Positions 9,598 through 18,096 of a stretch of 64,000 nt of DNA are shown piece after piece. Under the pieces are notes generated by a model, which did no database searches, had not been told where the DNA came from, and worked only from the letters and a program-made list of their open reading frames with translations. Origin of the DNA: Kribbella sp. VKM Ac-2568 (GTDB taxonomy: Bacteria > Actinomycetota > Actinomycetes > Propionibacteriales > Kribbellaceae); contig NZ_SLVF01000016.1 in the NCBI RefSeq assembly GCF_004345365.1, positions 62,001 to 126,000 of the forward strand, written 5' to 3'. The position numbers and the translations under genes are program-made. The stretch's first letter is position 1. Each line of letters starts with the position of its first letter.

Positions 9598-12375
9598 CTA
9601 GGTCTCGGCGCCGCGGATGGCTTCGCGGAGTTCCTTGCGGGAGCTGATGGCGAGCTTGGCGAAGACCTTGCGGAGGTGCCATTCCACCGTGCGGGGGCTG
9701 AGGAACAGGCGGGCGCCGACTTCCGGGTTGGAGAGGCCGTCGCGCGCGAGCAGGGCGATCCGCTTCTCCTGTGGCGTCAGCTCGTCACGTTCGGTCCCGG
9801 CGCTGCGTTTGCTGATCGTCTCTCCGGTGGAGAGGAGTTCGCGCCGGGCGCGGTCGGCGAACGCCTCCATGCCGATCGTGCTCAGCAGGTCGTGCGCGAC
9901 GCGCAGCTCGCCTCGCGCGTCGACGCGGCGATTCTCGCGACGCAACCACTCGCCATACAGCAGGTGCGTGCGAGCGAGTTCCGGACGGATCCGCGTCCGC
10001 TTCAAGCGATCGATCGCCTCCCGGTAGAAACCCTCGGCGATCTTCCCCTCGCTCAGCAGGGCGTGCGAACGGGCCTCGATTCCCAGCGCCCAGTCGGTGC
10101 CGGCCGCACCCGTCGCTTCCACCAGGCGCTCGAGAGCACCGGCGGCGAGCTGCCTCTCCCCGCATCTGACGCCGGCCTCGACGAGCTCGGGCAGCGACCA
10201 AGCGGAGAGAAACAGCTCTGGGGTGTCCGCGCTCGCCTGCCGGCTCGCGGTCAGCGCCTCCTGGTACCGGCCGAGGCCGTTGAACAGAATCGCGGAGGCC
10301 CACTCGGCGTACTGGACGCCGATTCCCTGCCCGCCGGCGGCCGCGTCCTCGGCGGCGGTCGTGATCAGCGCGGACGCCTCAGCCGCCCGTCCGCGGAAAG
10401 CGGCGAGCAGCATCGCGCTGTACGGCGCGATGTGGGTCTCGGTTGCCTCGACGACGGCGTCGAGCTCCGCGATCGCCGCTTCGGCCTCCGTGAAGCCACC
10501 CCGCCAGGTGACCAGAATGGCCAGGGCGGTCAGGTCGATCGGCAGCCGGGCGAGCGCACCTGCCGCGCGGGCCGACCGCAACTGGCGGACGTTGATCGCG
10601 TTCCAGCTCTGCTCGTCCCAGAGCACGTTGGACGGCACCGTCGTCAACCAGCCCCACCGGAAGTTGTCCGCCGCGGAGATCTCCTCGGCGGCGAAGGAGT
10701 TCGTCGCCCTTCTGAGCAAGGGGGCTGCCGCAGTGCGGCCTTCGGTCACCAACGTTGCCAGGCCGTCCAGGAGCAGGTCGGACGGACGCGGAGGGTCAGC
10801 GGCCGGGAGGGCTCTGGCCGCGCGCGAAGCCTCGCGGAGGCTGCCGGCGGTGGCCAGCCGGCCGGCGAACAGGGCCGCACCCCAGGCGTCGAGGTAGGTC
10901 TCCCGCGCGAGTTCGAGATCGAACGGCTCGAGCTGCTTCGCGGCTTTCAGCAGCAGCGGAGGGGCGTCGCTGCCGTGTCCCGAGGCGAATGCGATCTGTC
11001 CGTGCAGCAGGTTGGCCCGTGCGCGCTGGAACTCGTCGAGCTCTCCTGCCTCCGCGGTGGCCAACAGCCCGAGCGCGGACTCGAACTCTCCCGCGTGCAG
11101 GCTGACCTGCGCGGCGGCCAGAGCGCGATCCGCGCGGGCCGTGAGGTCTCCCGTCAGCGCGACCGAGCGCTGCCGGAACGCTGCCGCGGCCGCGAGTCCG
11201 CCACGCGCCTGCGCTCGCCCGGATGAGCGTTCGAGCTCAGCTGCGACCGCCTCGTCAGGTCCCATCGCCGCTGCGGCCAGATGCCAGACCCGGCGGTCGG
11301 GGTCGATCGCCAGGTCCGTCACCTCGGCCAGTGCCAGGTGCACTGCGCGACGATCCCGGGGCGATGCCGAGCGGTACACCGCCGAGCGCACCAGCGGATG
11401 ACGAAAGATCACCCGGGCGCCGATCACCAACAACCCGTCCGCCTCGGCGCTGGTCGCCGCCGTGGTCCCGACACCCAGCCGTTCGGCCGCCCGCCAGACC
11501 AGCAAAGGGTCGCCGACCGACTCCGCCGCCGCGACCAGCAACAACAGCCGGGTCTGCTCGGGCAGCCGCTCGATCCGCGCCAGGAAGCTGTCCTCGATCC
11601 GCCCGGGCAACGCCTGCGCGCCCAGCAGCCCGAAGCCACCGGCCAACTGCGCCACAGTCAGCCCGCGGGGCAGCTCGAGCAGCGCCAGCGGATTCCCGCC
11701 GGTCTCGGCCACGATGCGGTCCCGGACCCGCTCGTCCAGCACGAACCGGACGGCCGAGTCCAGCAGGGCGCGCGCCTCACCCCTGCGCAACCCCTGGACC
11801 TCGAGCTCCGGCAGCGCCCGCAACTCCACGCCGGACGCTCGCGTCGCGAACAGCAAGCCCACCGGCTCGGCCATCAATCGCCGCGCCACGATGCCCAGCA
11901 CCTGTGCGGAGGCCCAGTCCAGCCATTGCGCGTCATCCACCACGCACAGCAACGGACCCTCGTCCGCGAGCTCGGACAGCAGGCTCAACACGGCCAGCCC
12001 GACGAGAAAGCGATCCGGCGGTCCGCCGTCGCGCAGGCCGAAAACCGCGCCCAGCGCGTCCCGCTGCGGGCCCGGAAGCTTGTCCAGCCGATCAAGCATC
12101 GGCGTACACAGCTGGTGCAACGCCGCGAACGCCAGCTCCATCTCCGACTCGACCCCGACGGCGTGGAGCACTCGCAGCTCCGACGCACTGTCCACCGCGT
12201 ACCCCAGCAGGGCCGTCTTGCCGACGCCGGCGTCGCCGTGCAGTACCAGCGAGCGGCCGGCACCCGAGTGAACAGCGGCAACCAACTCGTCGAGCACCGC
12301 GCACTCGGCACGGCGACCACGCAATCGCCCAAGCCCTCCCCAGACGGACGTCTCGCCGCGTTTCTCCACCGGCAT
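9598..12375 (-). CDS. LuxR-family regulator with N-terminal AAA/STAND ATPase
   Basis: 925 residues. Walker A is GDAGVGKT (47-54) and Walker B is VVDDAQWLD (145-153). A long alpha-helical, TPR-like Ala/Leu-rich middle region runs from about 300 to 850. The C-terminal LuxR/GerE HTH is LTPQEKRIALLARDGLS onward (about 862-920). Proteins of this LAL/MalT-like type are ATP-dependent transcription activators that respond to a ligand or protein partner. The ligand is unknown. It is one of three such genes within 27 kb. Adjacent genes give no clear target, and no operator was found in the short upstream gap. Confidence 0.9.
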   Translation of the reverse strand: MPVEKRGETSVWGGLGRLRGRRAECAVLDELVAAVHSGAGRSLVLHGDAGVGKTALLGYAVDSASELRVLHAVGVESEMELAFAALHQLCTPMLDRLDKLPGPQRDALGAVFGLRDGGPPDRFLVGLAVLSLLSELADEGPLLCVVDDAQWLDWASAQVLGIVARRLMAEPVGLLFATRASGVELRALPELEVQGLRRGEARALLDSAVRFVLDERVRDRIVAETGGNPLALLELPRGLTVAQLAGGFGLLGAQALPGRIEDSFLARIERLPEQTRLLLLVAAAESVGDPLLVWRAAERLGVGTTAATSAEADGLLVIGARVIFRHPLVRSAVYRSASPRDRRAVHLALAEVTDLAIDPDRRVWHLAAAAMGPDEAVAAELERSSGRAQARGGLAAAAAFRQRSVALTGDLTARADRALAAAQVSLHAGEFESALGLLATAEAGELDEFQRARANLLHGQIAFASGHGSDAPPLLLKAAKQLEPFDLELARETYLDAWGAALFAGRLATAGSLREASRAARALPAADPPRPSDLLLDGLATLVTEGRTAAAPLLRRATNSFAAEEISAADNFRWGWLTTVPSNVLWDEQSWNAINVRQLRSARAAGALARLPIDLTALAILVTWRGGFTEAEAAIAELDAVVEATETHIAPYSAMLLAAFRGRAAEASALITTAAEDAAAGGQGIGVQYAEWASAILFNGLGRYQEALTASRQASADTPELFLSAWSLPELVEAGVRCGERQLAAGALERLVEATGAAGTDWALGIEARSHALLSEGKIAEGFYREAIDRLKRTRIRPELARTHLLYGEWLRRENRRVDARGELRVAHDLLSTIGMEAFADRARRELLSTGETISKRSAGTERDELTPQEKRIALLARDGLSNPEVGARLFLSPRTVEWHLRKVFAKLAISSRKELREAIRGAET

Positions 12376-12463
12376 CCGCCTCCGACTCAGCGGTCAAGGT
12401 CGTTGCCGGCCGACCGCAGTACGACGCTCCGCAGGTCGCCCAGCAACCTCCACAGACTAAGCG

Positions 12464-12898
12464 CTATCCGGTTTGCTCTGGTAGTGGTTCTACGTAGACC
12501 CACTGGCCGTCTTCGCGACTGAAGCGGCTGTTCTCGTGTTGGCTGTCAGGCCGGCCGTCGAACGTGAAGTGCGCGCGGAACTCCACGGTTCCCTCGGTGT
12601 GGAAGGCGCTACCACCGGTCGTGCTCAGGATGTCGAGGCCGGTCCACTCGATGTTGTCGTCGAACCGCAACGCGGGCGGCCGGGTCTCGGCGGACCAGGT
12701 GCGCAGCAGGTAGCGAGCGTCGCGGACGGCGAAAGCGCTGTATCGGGAGCGCATCAGTCGCTCTGCCGTCGCTGCCGTACTCCGGCCCTGGTGCAGCGCG
12801 CCACAGCAGTCTCCGTAGGTGGCGTCGAGGCCACACGGGCAGGGCGCCACGGGCGACAGCGCAGAGACCGCCGGCCGGCGGGCGGAACGTTTGGCCAT
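12464..12898 (-). CDS. YchJ/UPF0225-family protein with SEC-C-like zinc motif
   Basis: 144 residues. The N-terminal CPCGLDATYGDCCG (about 20-33) is a CxC...CC zinc-knuckle-like SEC-C motif. It is followed by the conserved AERLMRSRYSAFAVRDARYLLRTW segment of the YchJ family, and the rest is an NTF2-like alpha/beta domain. The function is unknown. I chose the ATG at 12898 because the zinc motif normally lies near the N-terminus; a longer frame to 13054 has no family support. It is divergent from the small membrane protein at 13053. Confidence 0.85.
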   Translation of the reverse strand: MAKRSARRPAVSALSPVAPCPCGLDATYGDCCGALHQGRSTAATAERLMRSRYSAFAVRDARYLLRTWSAETRPPALRFDDNIEWTGLDILSTTGGSAFHTEGTVEFRAHFTFDGRPDSQHENSRFSREDGQWVYVEPLPEQTG

Positions 12899-13052
12899 CC
12901 CCCGATTGTGGCGGACGGCCCGGCGCCACCAACTGCCGGCCGTGGTAGCGATAAATTGCCTAAGGCAAAGAATCTGCCGGACCCGTCGTTCCGGTGGGGG
13001 GTTGAGTAGTTCACCGCATGTGGTGGGGCCCGCCGCGCCTGACGATGAGCGC

Positions 13053-13340
13053 ATGACGAAAACGATTCAGCCCTCGCAGACCTCCGCCTTCTACGCCCAG
13101 GCGATCGCGTCGTTCGCCATCTCGCTGACCTCGATGGGGCTTGCCCTGGTCTACCTACCTGCTGCTGGGTGGGTCCGGGCCTTCCTGGGGCTTGGCCTGT
13201 TGTACCTGGTCACGTCGACGGTCACGCTCTGCAAGGTGGTGCGGGACCGGCAGGAACTGTCAGTGGTGACCAATCGCGTCGATCAGGCCAGGCTGGACAA
13301 GTTGCTGGCTGAGCATGATCCGTTCAAGGTCGACGCCTGA
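13053..13340 (+). CDS. YiaA/YiaB-family two-helix inner membrane protein
   Basis: 95 residues with two transmembrane helices (about 12-33 and 38-58) and a charged C-terminal tail, the usual YiaA/B arrangement (FYAQAIASFAISL, LGLLYLVTSTVTLCKVVRD). The function is unknown. The ATG at 13053 is the first start that gives the family's normal length. The 3' end overlaps the convergent exporter gene by 58 bp. Confidence 0.8.
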   Translation: MTKTIQPSQTSAFYAQAIASFAISLTSMGLALVYLPAAGWVRAFLGLGLLYLVTSTVTLCKVVRDRQELSVVTNRVDQARLDKLLAEHDPFKVDA

Positions 13341-14197
13341 CGACGACGCGCGGGCCACTGGATCACCGCTACCGCGCTGAGGACCAAGACACCGCCGAGT
13401 AGTTGCACGGCACCCAGGGACTCGTTGAAGGCTGTTGCTGCAAGGGTGACTGTCACTACTGGCTCCAGGGTCGACAGGATCGATGCCGTCGAAGGGCCGA
13501 CTCGGTTCAGACCCGCGAAGAACAAGAGGATTGCGGCCACAGTGCTGATCAGCGCTATCGCGATCAGCCAGATCCAGCCGGCGGCGCCGAAGGTGAGGTT
13601 CGGGCCGCCGCGGACCGCGGAGGCCAGGGCGAACGTGCAGGTCGCGCCGGTGCAGACGAGGGCGGTCAGGGCGAGCGGTGGCATCCCCTGGCCGACACGG
13701 TCGCCGGCGAGGATGTAGACGGTGTAGGCGAGCGCGGCGCCGAAGCCCATCGCCGTACCGACGGCGTCCAGGCTGCCTGAGGCTGCGCCACCGAGGACGA
13801 GGGCGGTCCCGACGGAGGCGATCAGCAGCGCGGCGATCCTGCGGGTCGACGCCCGTTCCCGGCCGAGTGCGATGGCGCCGACCATCACGAGGGCCGGGTA
13901 GACGTAGAGGATCAGCGCGAGCAGGGAGGCGTCCATCCGCTCGAGCGCGCCGAAGAACAGTCCGGACTGCGTCGCGTAGCCGATGCCGCCCATCGCGAGC
14001 CCGGCGGCCACCGATCGGCGCGGCAGCCCACGCAGAGCGCCGGTCGCGCCGGCCACGACCAGCAGCAGCGCGGCCGCGATCGCGAAGCGGATGAGCAGCA
14101 GATCCCCGACGTCGACCTGCGCGTTGTACGCAAGCTTGCCGAAGATCGCCATGGCGCCGAAGCAAACGGCCGAGAGGAGGCAGAGGAGAGGTCCCAC
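13283..14197 (-). CDS. EamA/DMT-superfamily transporter
   Basis: 304 residues, about ten transmembrane helices in two EamA repeats: residues 1-135 and 145-285. Features include the conserved LYVYPALVMVGAIALGRE in repeat one and STLEPVVTVTLAATAFNESLG in repeat two. These are drug/metabolite exporters. The GTG start at 14197 directs transcription away from the divergent LysR gene, which is the usual arrangement for a LysR-controlled exporter. The 3' end overlaps the YiaA/B gene. The substrate is unknown. Confidence 0.88.
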   Translation of the reverse strand: MGPLLCLLSAVCFGAMAIFGKLAYNAQVDVGDLLLIRFAIAAALLLVVAGATGALRGLPRRSVAAGLAMGGIGYATQSGLFFGALERMDASLLALILYVYPALVMVGAIALGRERASTRRIAALLIASVGTALVLGGAASGSLDAVGTAMGFGAALAYTVYILAGDRVGQGMPPLALTALVCTGATCTFALASAVRGGPNLTFGAAGWIWLIAIALISTVAAILLFFAGLNRVGPSTASILSTLEPVVTVTLAATAFNESLGAVQLLGGVLVLSAVAVIQWPARRRQASTLNGSCSASNLSSLA

Positions 14198-14221
14198 GTG
14201 ACGATGCTGACAGCGGGCAAC

Positions 14222-14271
14222 TGTTCACGTCCATCTCCTCTTTGTGCACGAAACCAGGTAGCTTTTGTGAA
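14222..14271. promoter_or_regulatory. LysR/exporter divergent control region
   Basis: The 76-bp gap between the exporter and LysR starts holds GTTCAC (14222-14227) and its inverse GTGAAC (14266-14271). Between them is TTTGTGCACGAAA, an imperfect palindrome around GTGCAC. These are plausible LysR binding sites controlling both genes. Confidence 0.45.
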
Positions 14272-14273
14272 CG

Positions 14274-15170
14274 ATGCTCGACCTTCGCCGACTCAGACTG
14301 CTGCGCGAACTGGACGCCCGTGGGACCGTCCACGGCGCGGCCCGGGCGCTGGGCTACACCCCGAGCGCGATCTCCCAGCAGCTGGCGGTGCTCGAGCGTG
14401 AGGCCGGCGCCAAGTTGCTCGAGCGCACCGGCCGCAACGTGCGGCTCACCGACGCGGGCCGCGTGCTCGTTCGGCATGCGGCCACACTGCTCGACGGCGT
14501 GGAGGCGGCCGAGGCGGAGGTGGCCGCGATCGCGGCCGGGCACCCGGCCGGCGTAGTACGGGTGTCGGCGTTCCAGTCGGCGTTCCTGCGCATCGTGGCG
14601 CCTGCCGTCGCCGCGCTGGCGCGGAGCCATCCCGACATCCGCGTCGAGGTGACCGAGGCGGAGGTCGAGGAGTCGGTACCGGCCCTTCGCCTGCGGCAGC
14701 TCGACGCGGTGGTCGGCGACGAGTACTCCGGCCAGCCGCGTCCCGTCCACAGCGATCTCACCCGGGAGTCGCTGGTGCGAGAGCAGGTGCGCGTCGCCCT
14801 GCCCGAAACGCATCCGCAGGCGAGCCAGAGCCGGGTGCGGATGGCGCAACTGGCCGATGCCCGGTGGGCCGCCTGCCAGCCGGGCACAGGTCATCGCGAG
14901 ATGCAGATCCGCGCGTGCCGGGAGCTCGGCGGGTTCGAACCGGATCTGCGCTACGCGTCGGACGATTTCCTGATCCTGGTGGAACTGGTCCGCACGGCGG
15001 GCGCCTGCGCACTGCTGCCCGACCTCGTGGTCGGCTACGGCACGCCCGGCGTCGCGGTGCGATCGTTCGCCGAGGGAGCGATCGACCGCGAGGTCTTCCT
15101 CCTCACCCGAGCGACCCGGACACCCGCCGTCGAAGCCGTCGCCGCCGCGCTCCATCAGGCGACTCCCTGA
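14274..15170 (+). CDS. LysR-family transcriptional regulator
   Basis: 298 residues. The N-terminal winged HTH (1-60) begins MLDLRRLRLLRELDARGTV and has the recognition helix in YTPSAISQQLAVLE. A linker helix follows, then a periplasmic-binding-protein-like effector domain from about residue 92 (VRVSAFQSAFLRIVAPAV). It probably regulates the divergent EamA exporter and itself from the shared 76-bp region. The effector is unknown. Confidence 0.92.
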   Translation: MLDLRRLRLLRELDARGTVHGAARALGYTPSAISQQLAVLEREAGAKLLERTGRNVRLTDAGRVLVRHAATLLDGVEAAEAEVAAIAAGHPAGVVRVSAFQSAFLRIVAPAVAALARSHPDIRVEVTEAEVEESVPALRLRQLDAVVGDEYSGQPRPVHSDLTRESLVREQVRVALPETHPQASQSRVRMAQLADARWAACQPGTGHREMQIRACRELGGFEPDLRYASDDFLILVELVRTAGACALLPDLVVGYGTPGVAVRSFAEGAIDREVFLLTRATRTPAVEAVAAALHQATP

Positions 15171-15196
15171 CGAGCGTGAATACTGGAGAGACCCAG

Positions 15197-15421
15197 GTGA
15201 AGGCGGTGAGCTCAGTCGTGAGCAGTCAGGAACCCCAGGACATCTCGGACCCCGGCACGGATCTCGAGTACGACCTCGCCCACGAGACAGGGCACGGAGC
15301 CGCCCCGGCCACCCCGCCGAGTCAGGAGGACCACGAACCAGTGGTCACGGCGACACCGGAGTACGAGGGCGACTACTCCTACGACCTGGCGCACGACGTC
15401 CCCCGGCCCACCAAGGACTGA
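15197..15421 (+). CDS. Small acidic protein with two Tyr-Asp-Leu-Ala-His repeats
   Basis: 74 residues from GTG at 15197, with GGAGAG six bases upstream; GTG at 15206 is an alternative start. It is acidic and Pro/Glu rich, has no Cys, and shows no membrane segment or signal peptide. It carries two near copies of one motif: LEYDLAHET (about residues 22-30) and YSYDLAHDV (about 61-69), in the middle and at the C-terminus. I do not recognise the family. The high disorder and the repeated motif suggest a binding or precursor peptide. It begins 26 bp after the LysR gene and its stop abuts the glyoxalase-fold gene's stop. Confidence 0.6.
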   Translation: MKAVSSVVSSQEPQDISDPGTDLEYDLAHETGHGAAPATPPSQEDHEPVVTATPEYEGDYSYDLAHDVPRPTKD

Positions 15422-15811
15422 TCAGGTACTGCGTACTCGCCGGCGCGGGATCTCCTGGGCCAGTTCGACGACGAAGCCGTCGGGGTCGGAGATGTGCAGG
15501 GTTCGGTGGCCCCAGGGGCGATCGGCAGGGGGGCTGAGGATCGGGACCTGCAGCGTAGTCAGTCGAGCTGCCTCGGTGTCCACGTTGTCGACCACGAGCA
15601 CGATCTCGGCGGCTGGACCTGGGGTCACCGGGTGGGCCGTCAGCCACTCGGCCCGGCGGCGTTCGTACAGGGCGAAGCGGGTGCCTTTGGTGGCGAACTC
15701 GGCGAAGCCGGCGTCGGTGAACTTGTGCGGCAGACCGAGGATGTCGCGGTAGAAGGCGATGGACGCGTCGAGGTCGGAGACGTAGAGGATGACGTAGCCG
15801 ATCTGGTCCAT
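15422..15811 (-). CDS. VOC-family (glyoxalase/bleomycin-resistance fold) protein
   Basis: 129 residues forming two beta-alpha-beta-beta-beta modules: GYVILYVSDLDASIAFYRDILG at the N-terminus and IVLVVDNVDTEAARL ... HRTLHISDPDGFVVELAQE at the C-terminus. The C-terminal DPDG..VEL pattern and a Glu near residue 117 are typical metal-site features. Family members include glyoxalases, dioxygenases and antibiotic-binding proteins; the specific role is not determined. The stop codon abuts that of the upstream small acidic protein in convergent orientation. Confidence 0.85.
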   Translation of the reverse strand: MDQIGYVILYVSDLDASIAFYRDILGLPHKFTDAGFAEFATKGTRFALYERRRAEWLTAHPVTPGPAAEIVLVVDNVDTEAARLTTLQVPILSPPADRPWGHRTLHISDPDGFVVELAQEIPRRRVRST

Positions 15812-15890
15812 GGGGGCACGCTACGCCGGGAGGTTCGGGGCCAGGCTCTATTGTGGGCCCGGTTCGGTGGGCGACCTTGGGAAGGCTTTG

Positions 15891-16613
15891 ATGGCGTCGA
15901 GGAGACCGCGGCGGCGGTTCAGGTCGCTGATCGTCGTGCTGGTGGTGCTGGTGGGCCTGCTGGTGGTCGCCGATCGGGTGGCGGAGTCGTTCGCCGAGGG
16001 CCAACTGGCGACGATGGCGGCGGACGAGGCAGCGCAGTACGACGTGCAGGCGGCGGAAACGTCAGTCGAGGTCGGCGGCTTCGGGTTCCTGCCTCAGGTC
16101 GCCCGGGGCGAGTTCTCGCAGATCACGCTGACGATGGATCAGCCGACGATCTCCAAGGTGCCGGCGGAGGACCTGACCGTGGTGATGAACTCGATCCAGG
16201 TACCGCGCGAACTGCTGACCGGGGACACGAGTGCGCCCGTGAACGTAGGGACGGCCGACGTCCACCTCCGGTTGTCACCTGCCGCGCTCACGAAGGTCGC
16301 TCGGACCAGCGGGCTGGACGGGCTCTCGTTGCAGATCGTCGGCGGGAAGTTGCAGGCACGAGTGACCGTCCGGGGTGTCGAGACCCGCGCGACGATCCAG
16401 CCGCAGGCGCAGAACGGGCGGATCAGGCTGACGGTGGGCGAGCTGCCGAGCACGGTGCCGTCCGTCGTGCGGAACGCGATCAACAACCTGCTCGCCCGGG
16501 GCCTCGAGATCCCGGAACTGCCGTTCGGGGCGTCGCTGAAGCAGATCGCGGTCGACGGCCAGGCGGTCCTGCTCACCGCGACCGCATCCAACGTCGTGCT
16601 GAACGCGGCCTAG
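15891..16613 (+). CDS. DUF2993 (LmeA-like) exported or membrane-anchored protein
   Basis: 240 residues. A basic N-terminus (RRPRRRFR) is followed by one hydrophobic helix (about 12-30), consistent with a signal anchor. A beta-rich extracellular domain contains the DUF2993 pattern VADRVAESFAEGQLATMAADEA and later VGGFGFLPQVARGEFSQITLTM. The mycobacterial relative LmeA acts in lipomannan elongation in the periplasm, but that role is not shown for this protein. The ATG at 15891 was chosen because GGGAAGG lies upstream and the anchor follows at once. Confidence 0.82.
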   Translation: MASRRPRRRFRSLIVVLVVLVGLLVVADRVAESFAEGQLATMAADEAAQYDVQAAETSVEVGGFGFLPQVARGEFSQITLTMDQPTISKVPAEDLTVVMNSIQVPRELLTGDTSAPVNVGTADVHLRLSPAALTKVARTSGLDGLSLQIVGGKLQARVTVRGVETRATIQPQAQNGRIRLTVGELPSTVPSVVRNAINNLLARGLEIPELPFGASLKQIAVDGQAVLLTATASNVVLNAA

Positions 16614-16684
16614 TCCGGGCTGTCCACCTTCGCGGCAGGGGTGGGACGGCGGACGGGTGAAGGCCCTTGGGTGGTGTTGTTTCG

Positions 16685-16694
16685 CGATATATCG
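16685..16694. promoter_or_regulatory. PadR-type operator candidate CGATATATCG
   Basis: A perfect 10-bp palindrome (CGATATATCG) 43 bp before the PadR gene start, unusually AT-rich for this DNA. A second partial copy (CTATCGC) follows at 16700-16706. AT-rich ATAT-centred palindromes are typical of PadR autoregulatory sites. Confidence 0.6.
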
Positions 16695-16736
16695 TTGACC
16701 TATCGCAGCGGCACTTCGTGAGGGACGGTGGTTGGG

Positions 16737-17441
16737 ATGACCGGATCGGCGTACGTGGGTGGGTGGCCCTGGCAGCAGCGGGTCGCGCAGCATTGCTCGA
16801 TCGTGGAGGACATCAAGCGGGAGTTGTTCGCCGCCATGGGCGGCCGGCGCGTCCACGGTGGACATGGCGGACCTGGCACCCATGGCGGGCCGAATCCGTT
16901 CGGCTCCCAGTGGGGCATGTTCGGCGGATCGATGTTCGGGCCGCCGTGGGCGCAGGGTGGGCCACGCGGCTGGCGTGGGCCCAAGGCACGGCGCGGTGAC
17001 GTCCGGGCCGCGATCCTCGCGGTGCTCGCCGAGCAGCCGATGAACGGCTACCAGATCATCCAGGAGATCGCGTCGCGCAGCGGCGGCGCCTGGAAGCCCA
17101 GCCCGGGCTCCATCTACCCGACCCTGTCGCAGCTCGAGGACGAGGGCCTGGTCACCGCGGACGCCGCGACAGGGCGCCGTACCTTCTCACTCACCGACGA
17201 GGGGCGCACCTACGTCGCCGAGCACGCTGAGGAAGTGACAGCTCCCTGGGAGGCGATGACCGCCTCGGCCGACGACGACGCGGACGGCTTGAAGCCACTC
17301 CTGGGACAAGTCGGTACCGCGTTGTGGCAGATCCTCGCCGCCGGTACTCCGGACCAGCAGGCCCGGGCCCGCACGGCGCTCATCGAACTGCGCCGCACGC
17401 TGTACGGGATCCTCGCCGACGACGAGCAGGACCGGTCATGA
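16737..17441 (+). CDS. PadR-family transcriptional regulator with Gly/His-rich N-terminus
   Basis: 234 residues. Residues 30-85 are Gly/Pro/His-rich low-complexity (GGRRVHGGHGGPGTHGG, WGMFGGSMFGPPW). The PadR winged HTH follows: RGDVRAAILAVLAEQPMNGYQIIQ with SGGAWKPSPGSIYPTLSQLEDEGLV (about 88-140). A C-terminal dimerisation helix region completes it. It is probably a ligand-responsive repressor. The ATG at 16737 is preferred; GTG at 16728 is also possible. It overlaps the DUF1707 gene by four bases (ATGA). The palindrome at 16685-16694 suggests autoregulation. Confidence 0.88.
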   Translation: MTGSAYVGGWPWQQRVAQHCSIVEDIKRELFAAMGGRRVHGGHGGPGTHGGPNPFGSQWGMFGGSMFGPPWAQGGPRGWRGPKARRGDVRAAILAVLAEQPMNGYQIIQEIASRSGGAWKPSPGSIYPTLSQLEDEGLVTADAATGRRTFSLTDEGRTYVAEHAEEVTAPWEAMTASADDDADGLKPLLGQVGTALWQILAAGTPDQQARARTALIELRRTLYGILADDEQDRS

Positions 17442-17878
17442 GTCAGCACCTCCCAAGTCCCAGAGGCTCATCGGCGCGGCGAGGCCCGCTCCGGATCGGC
17501 GACGCGGAACGCGACCAGGCGGTCGCAGTACTCAGTGATCACTTCGTGGCCGGGCGGCTGACGCAGGAGGAGTTCGAGGAGCGCAGCGGTCAGGCGACGC
17601 GGGCGCGGTACGACGACGACCTGGCGCCGCTGTTCGACGATCTCCCGGAGCCCGCCGCGGCGCAGTCGGGGCCGAACAGGTGGTCGCCGGGCTTCCGGTC
17701 CGGTCCGCAGCGGATGGGCCCGCCACCCATCCTCTGGTTGCTGCCGGTGCTGATGATCGGCCTGGTCGTCGCCACCATCACCGTCGCCGCGCCATGGTTC
17801 CTGTGGGTCTTCTTCTGGATCGCGCTACTGGGCGGACCGCACCACCACCGCCGCTGGCAGCACCCGCACCGTCGCTGA
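17438..17878 (+). CDS. DUF1707 protein with two C-terminal membrane helices
   Basis: 146 residues. The N-terminal DUF1707 domain (about 18-65) has the standard RIGDAERDQAVAVLSDHFVAGRLTQEEFEER motif, with two transmembrane segments (about 92-130) and a His-rich tail. DUF1707 proteins are common in actinobacteria and often fused to membrane segments; their function is unknown. The ATGA overlap with the PadR gene indicates co-regulation, so PadR is likely to control its own partner membrane protein. Confidence 0.88.
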   Translation: MSQHLPSPRGSSARRGPLRIGDAERDQAVAVLSDHFVAGRLTQEEFEERSGQATRARYDDDLAPLFDDLPEPAAAQSGPNRWSPGFRSGPQRMGPPPILWLLPVLMIGLVVATITVAAPWFLWVFFWIALLGGPHHHRRWQHPHRR

Positions 17879-18020
17879 GCGGTGCGGGTTGGTCCCCGGC
17901 TGTAATCGGGGTGAAACTCCAAGAAAACAAGGGCTTCAACTTGGTGCGATCGCGAGCAGGAGGGACGTAGGCTGCGTTCTGACTGGCGCACCGCCAGGCG
18001 TTGCAGGGGGGAACTGCATC

Positions 18021-18092
18021 ATGAGCGACTTATGCCTGCCGTCTGATCGACAACTTCCGCACGCCGCCCCGCGGAACAGGAAACTCGAGTAG
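18021..18092 (+). CDS. Possible 23-residue leader peptide
   Basis: ATG at 18021 follows GGGGGGAA and opens a 23-codon frame ending at 18092, five bases before the SDR start. TGCAG (18002-18006) and CTGCA (18014-18018) could pair around the G-run and mask it. The peptide has Cys at residue 5 and several His/Arg. There is no homology I recognise. It may be a translated leader for the following dehydrogenase, or chance. Confidence 0.3.
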   Translation: MSDLCLPSDRQLPHAAPRNRKLE

Positions 18093-18096
18093 TGCC

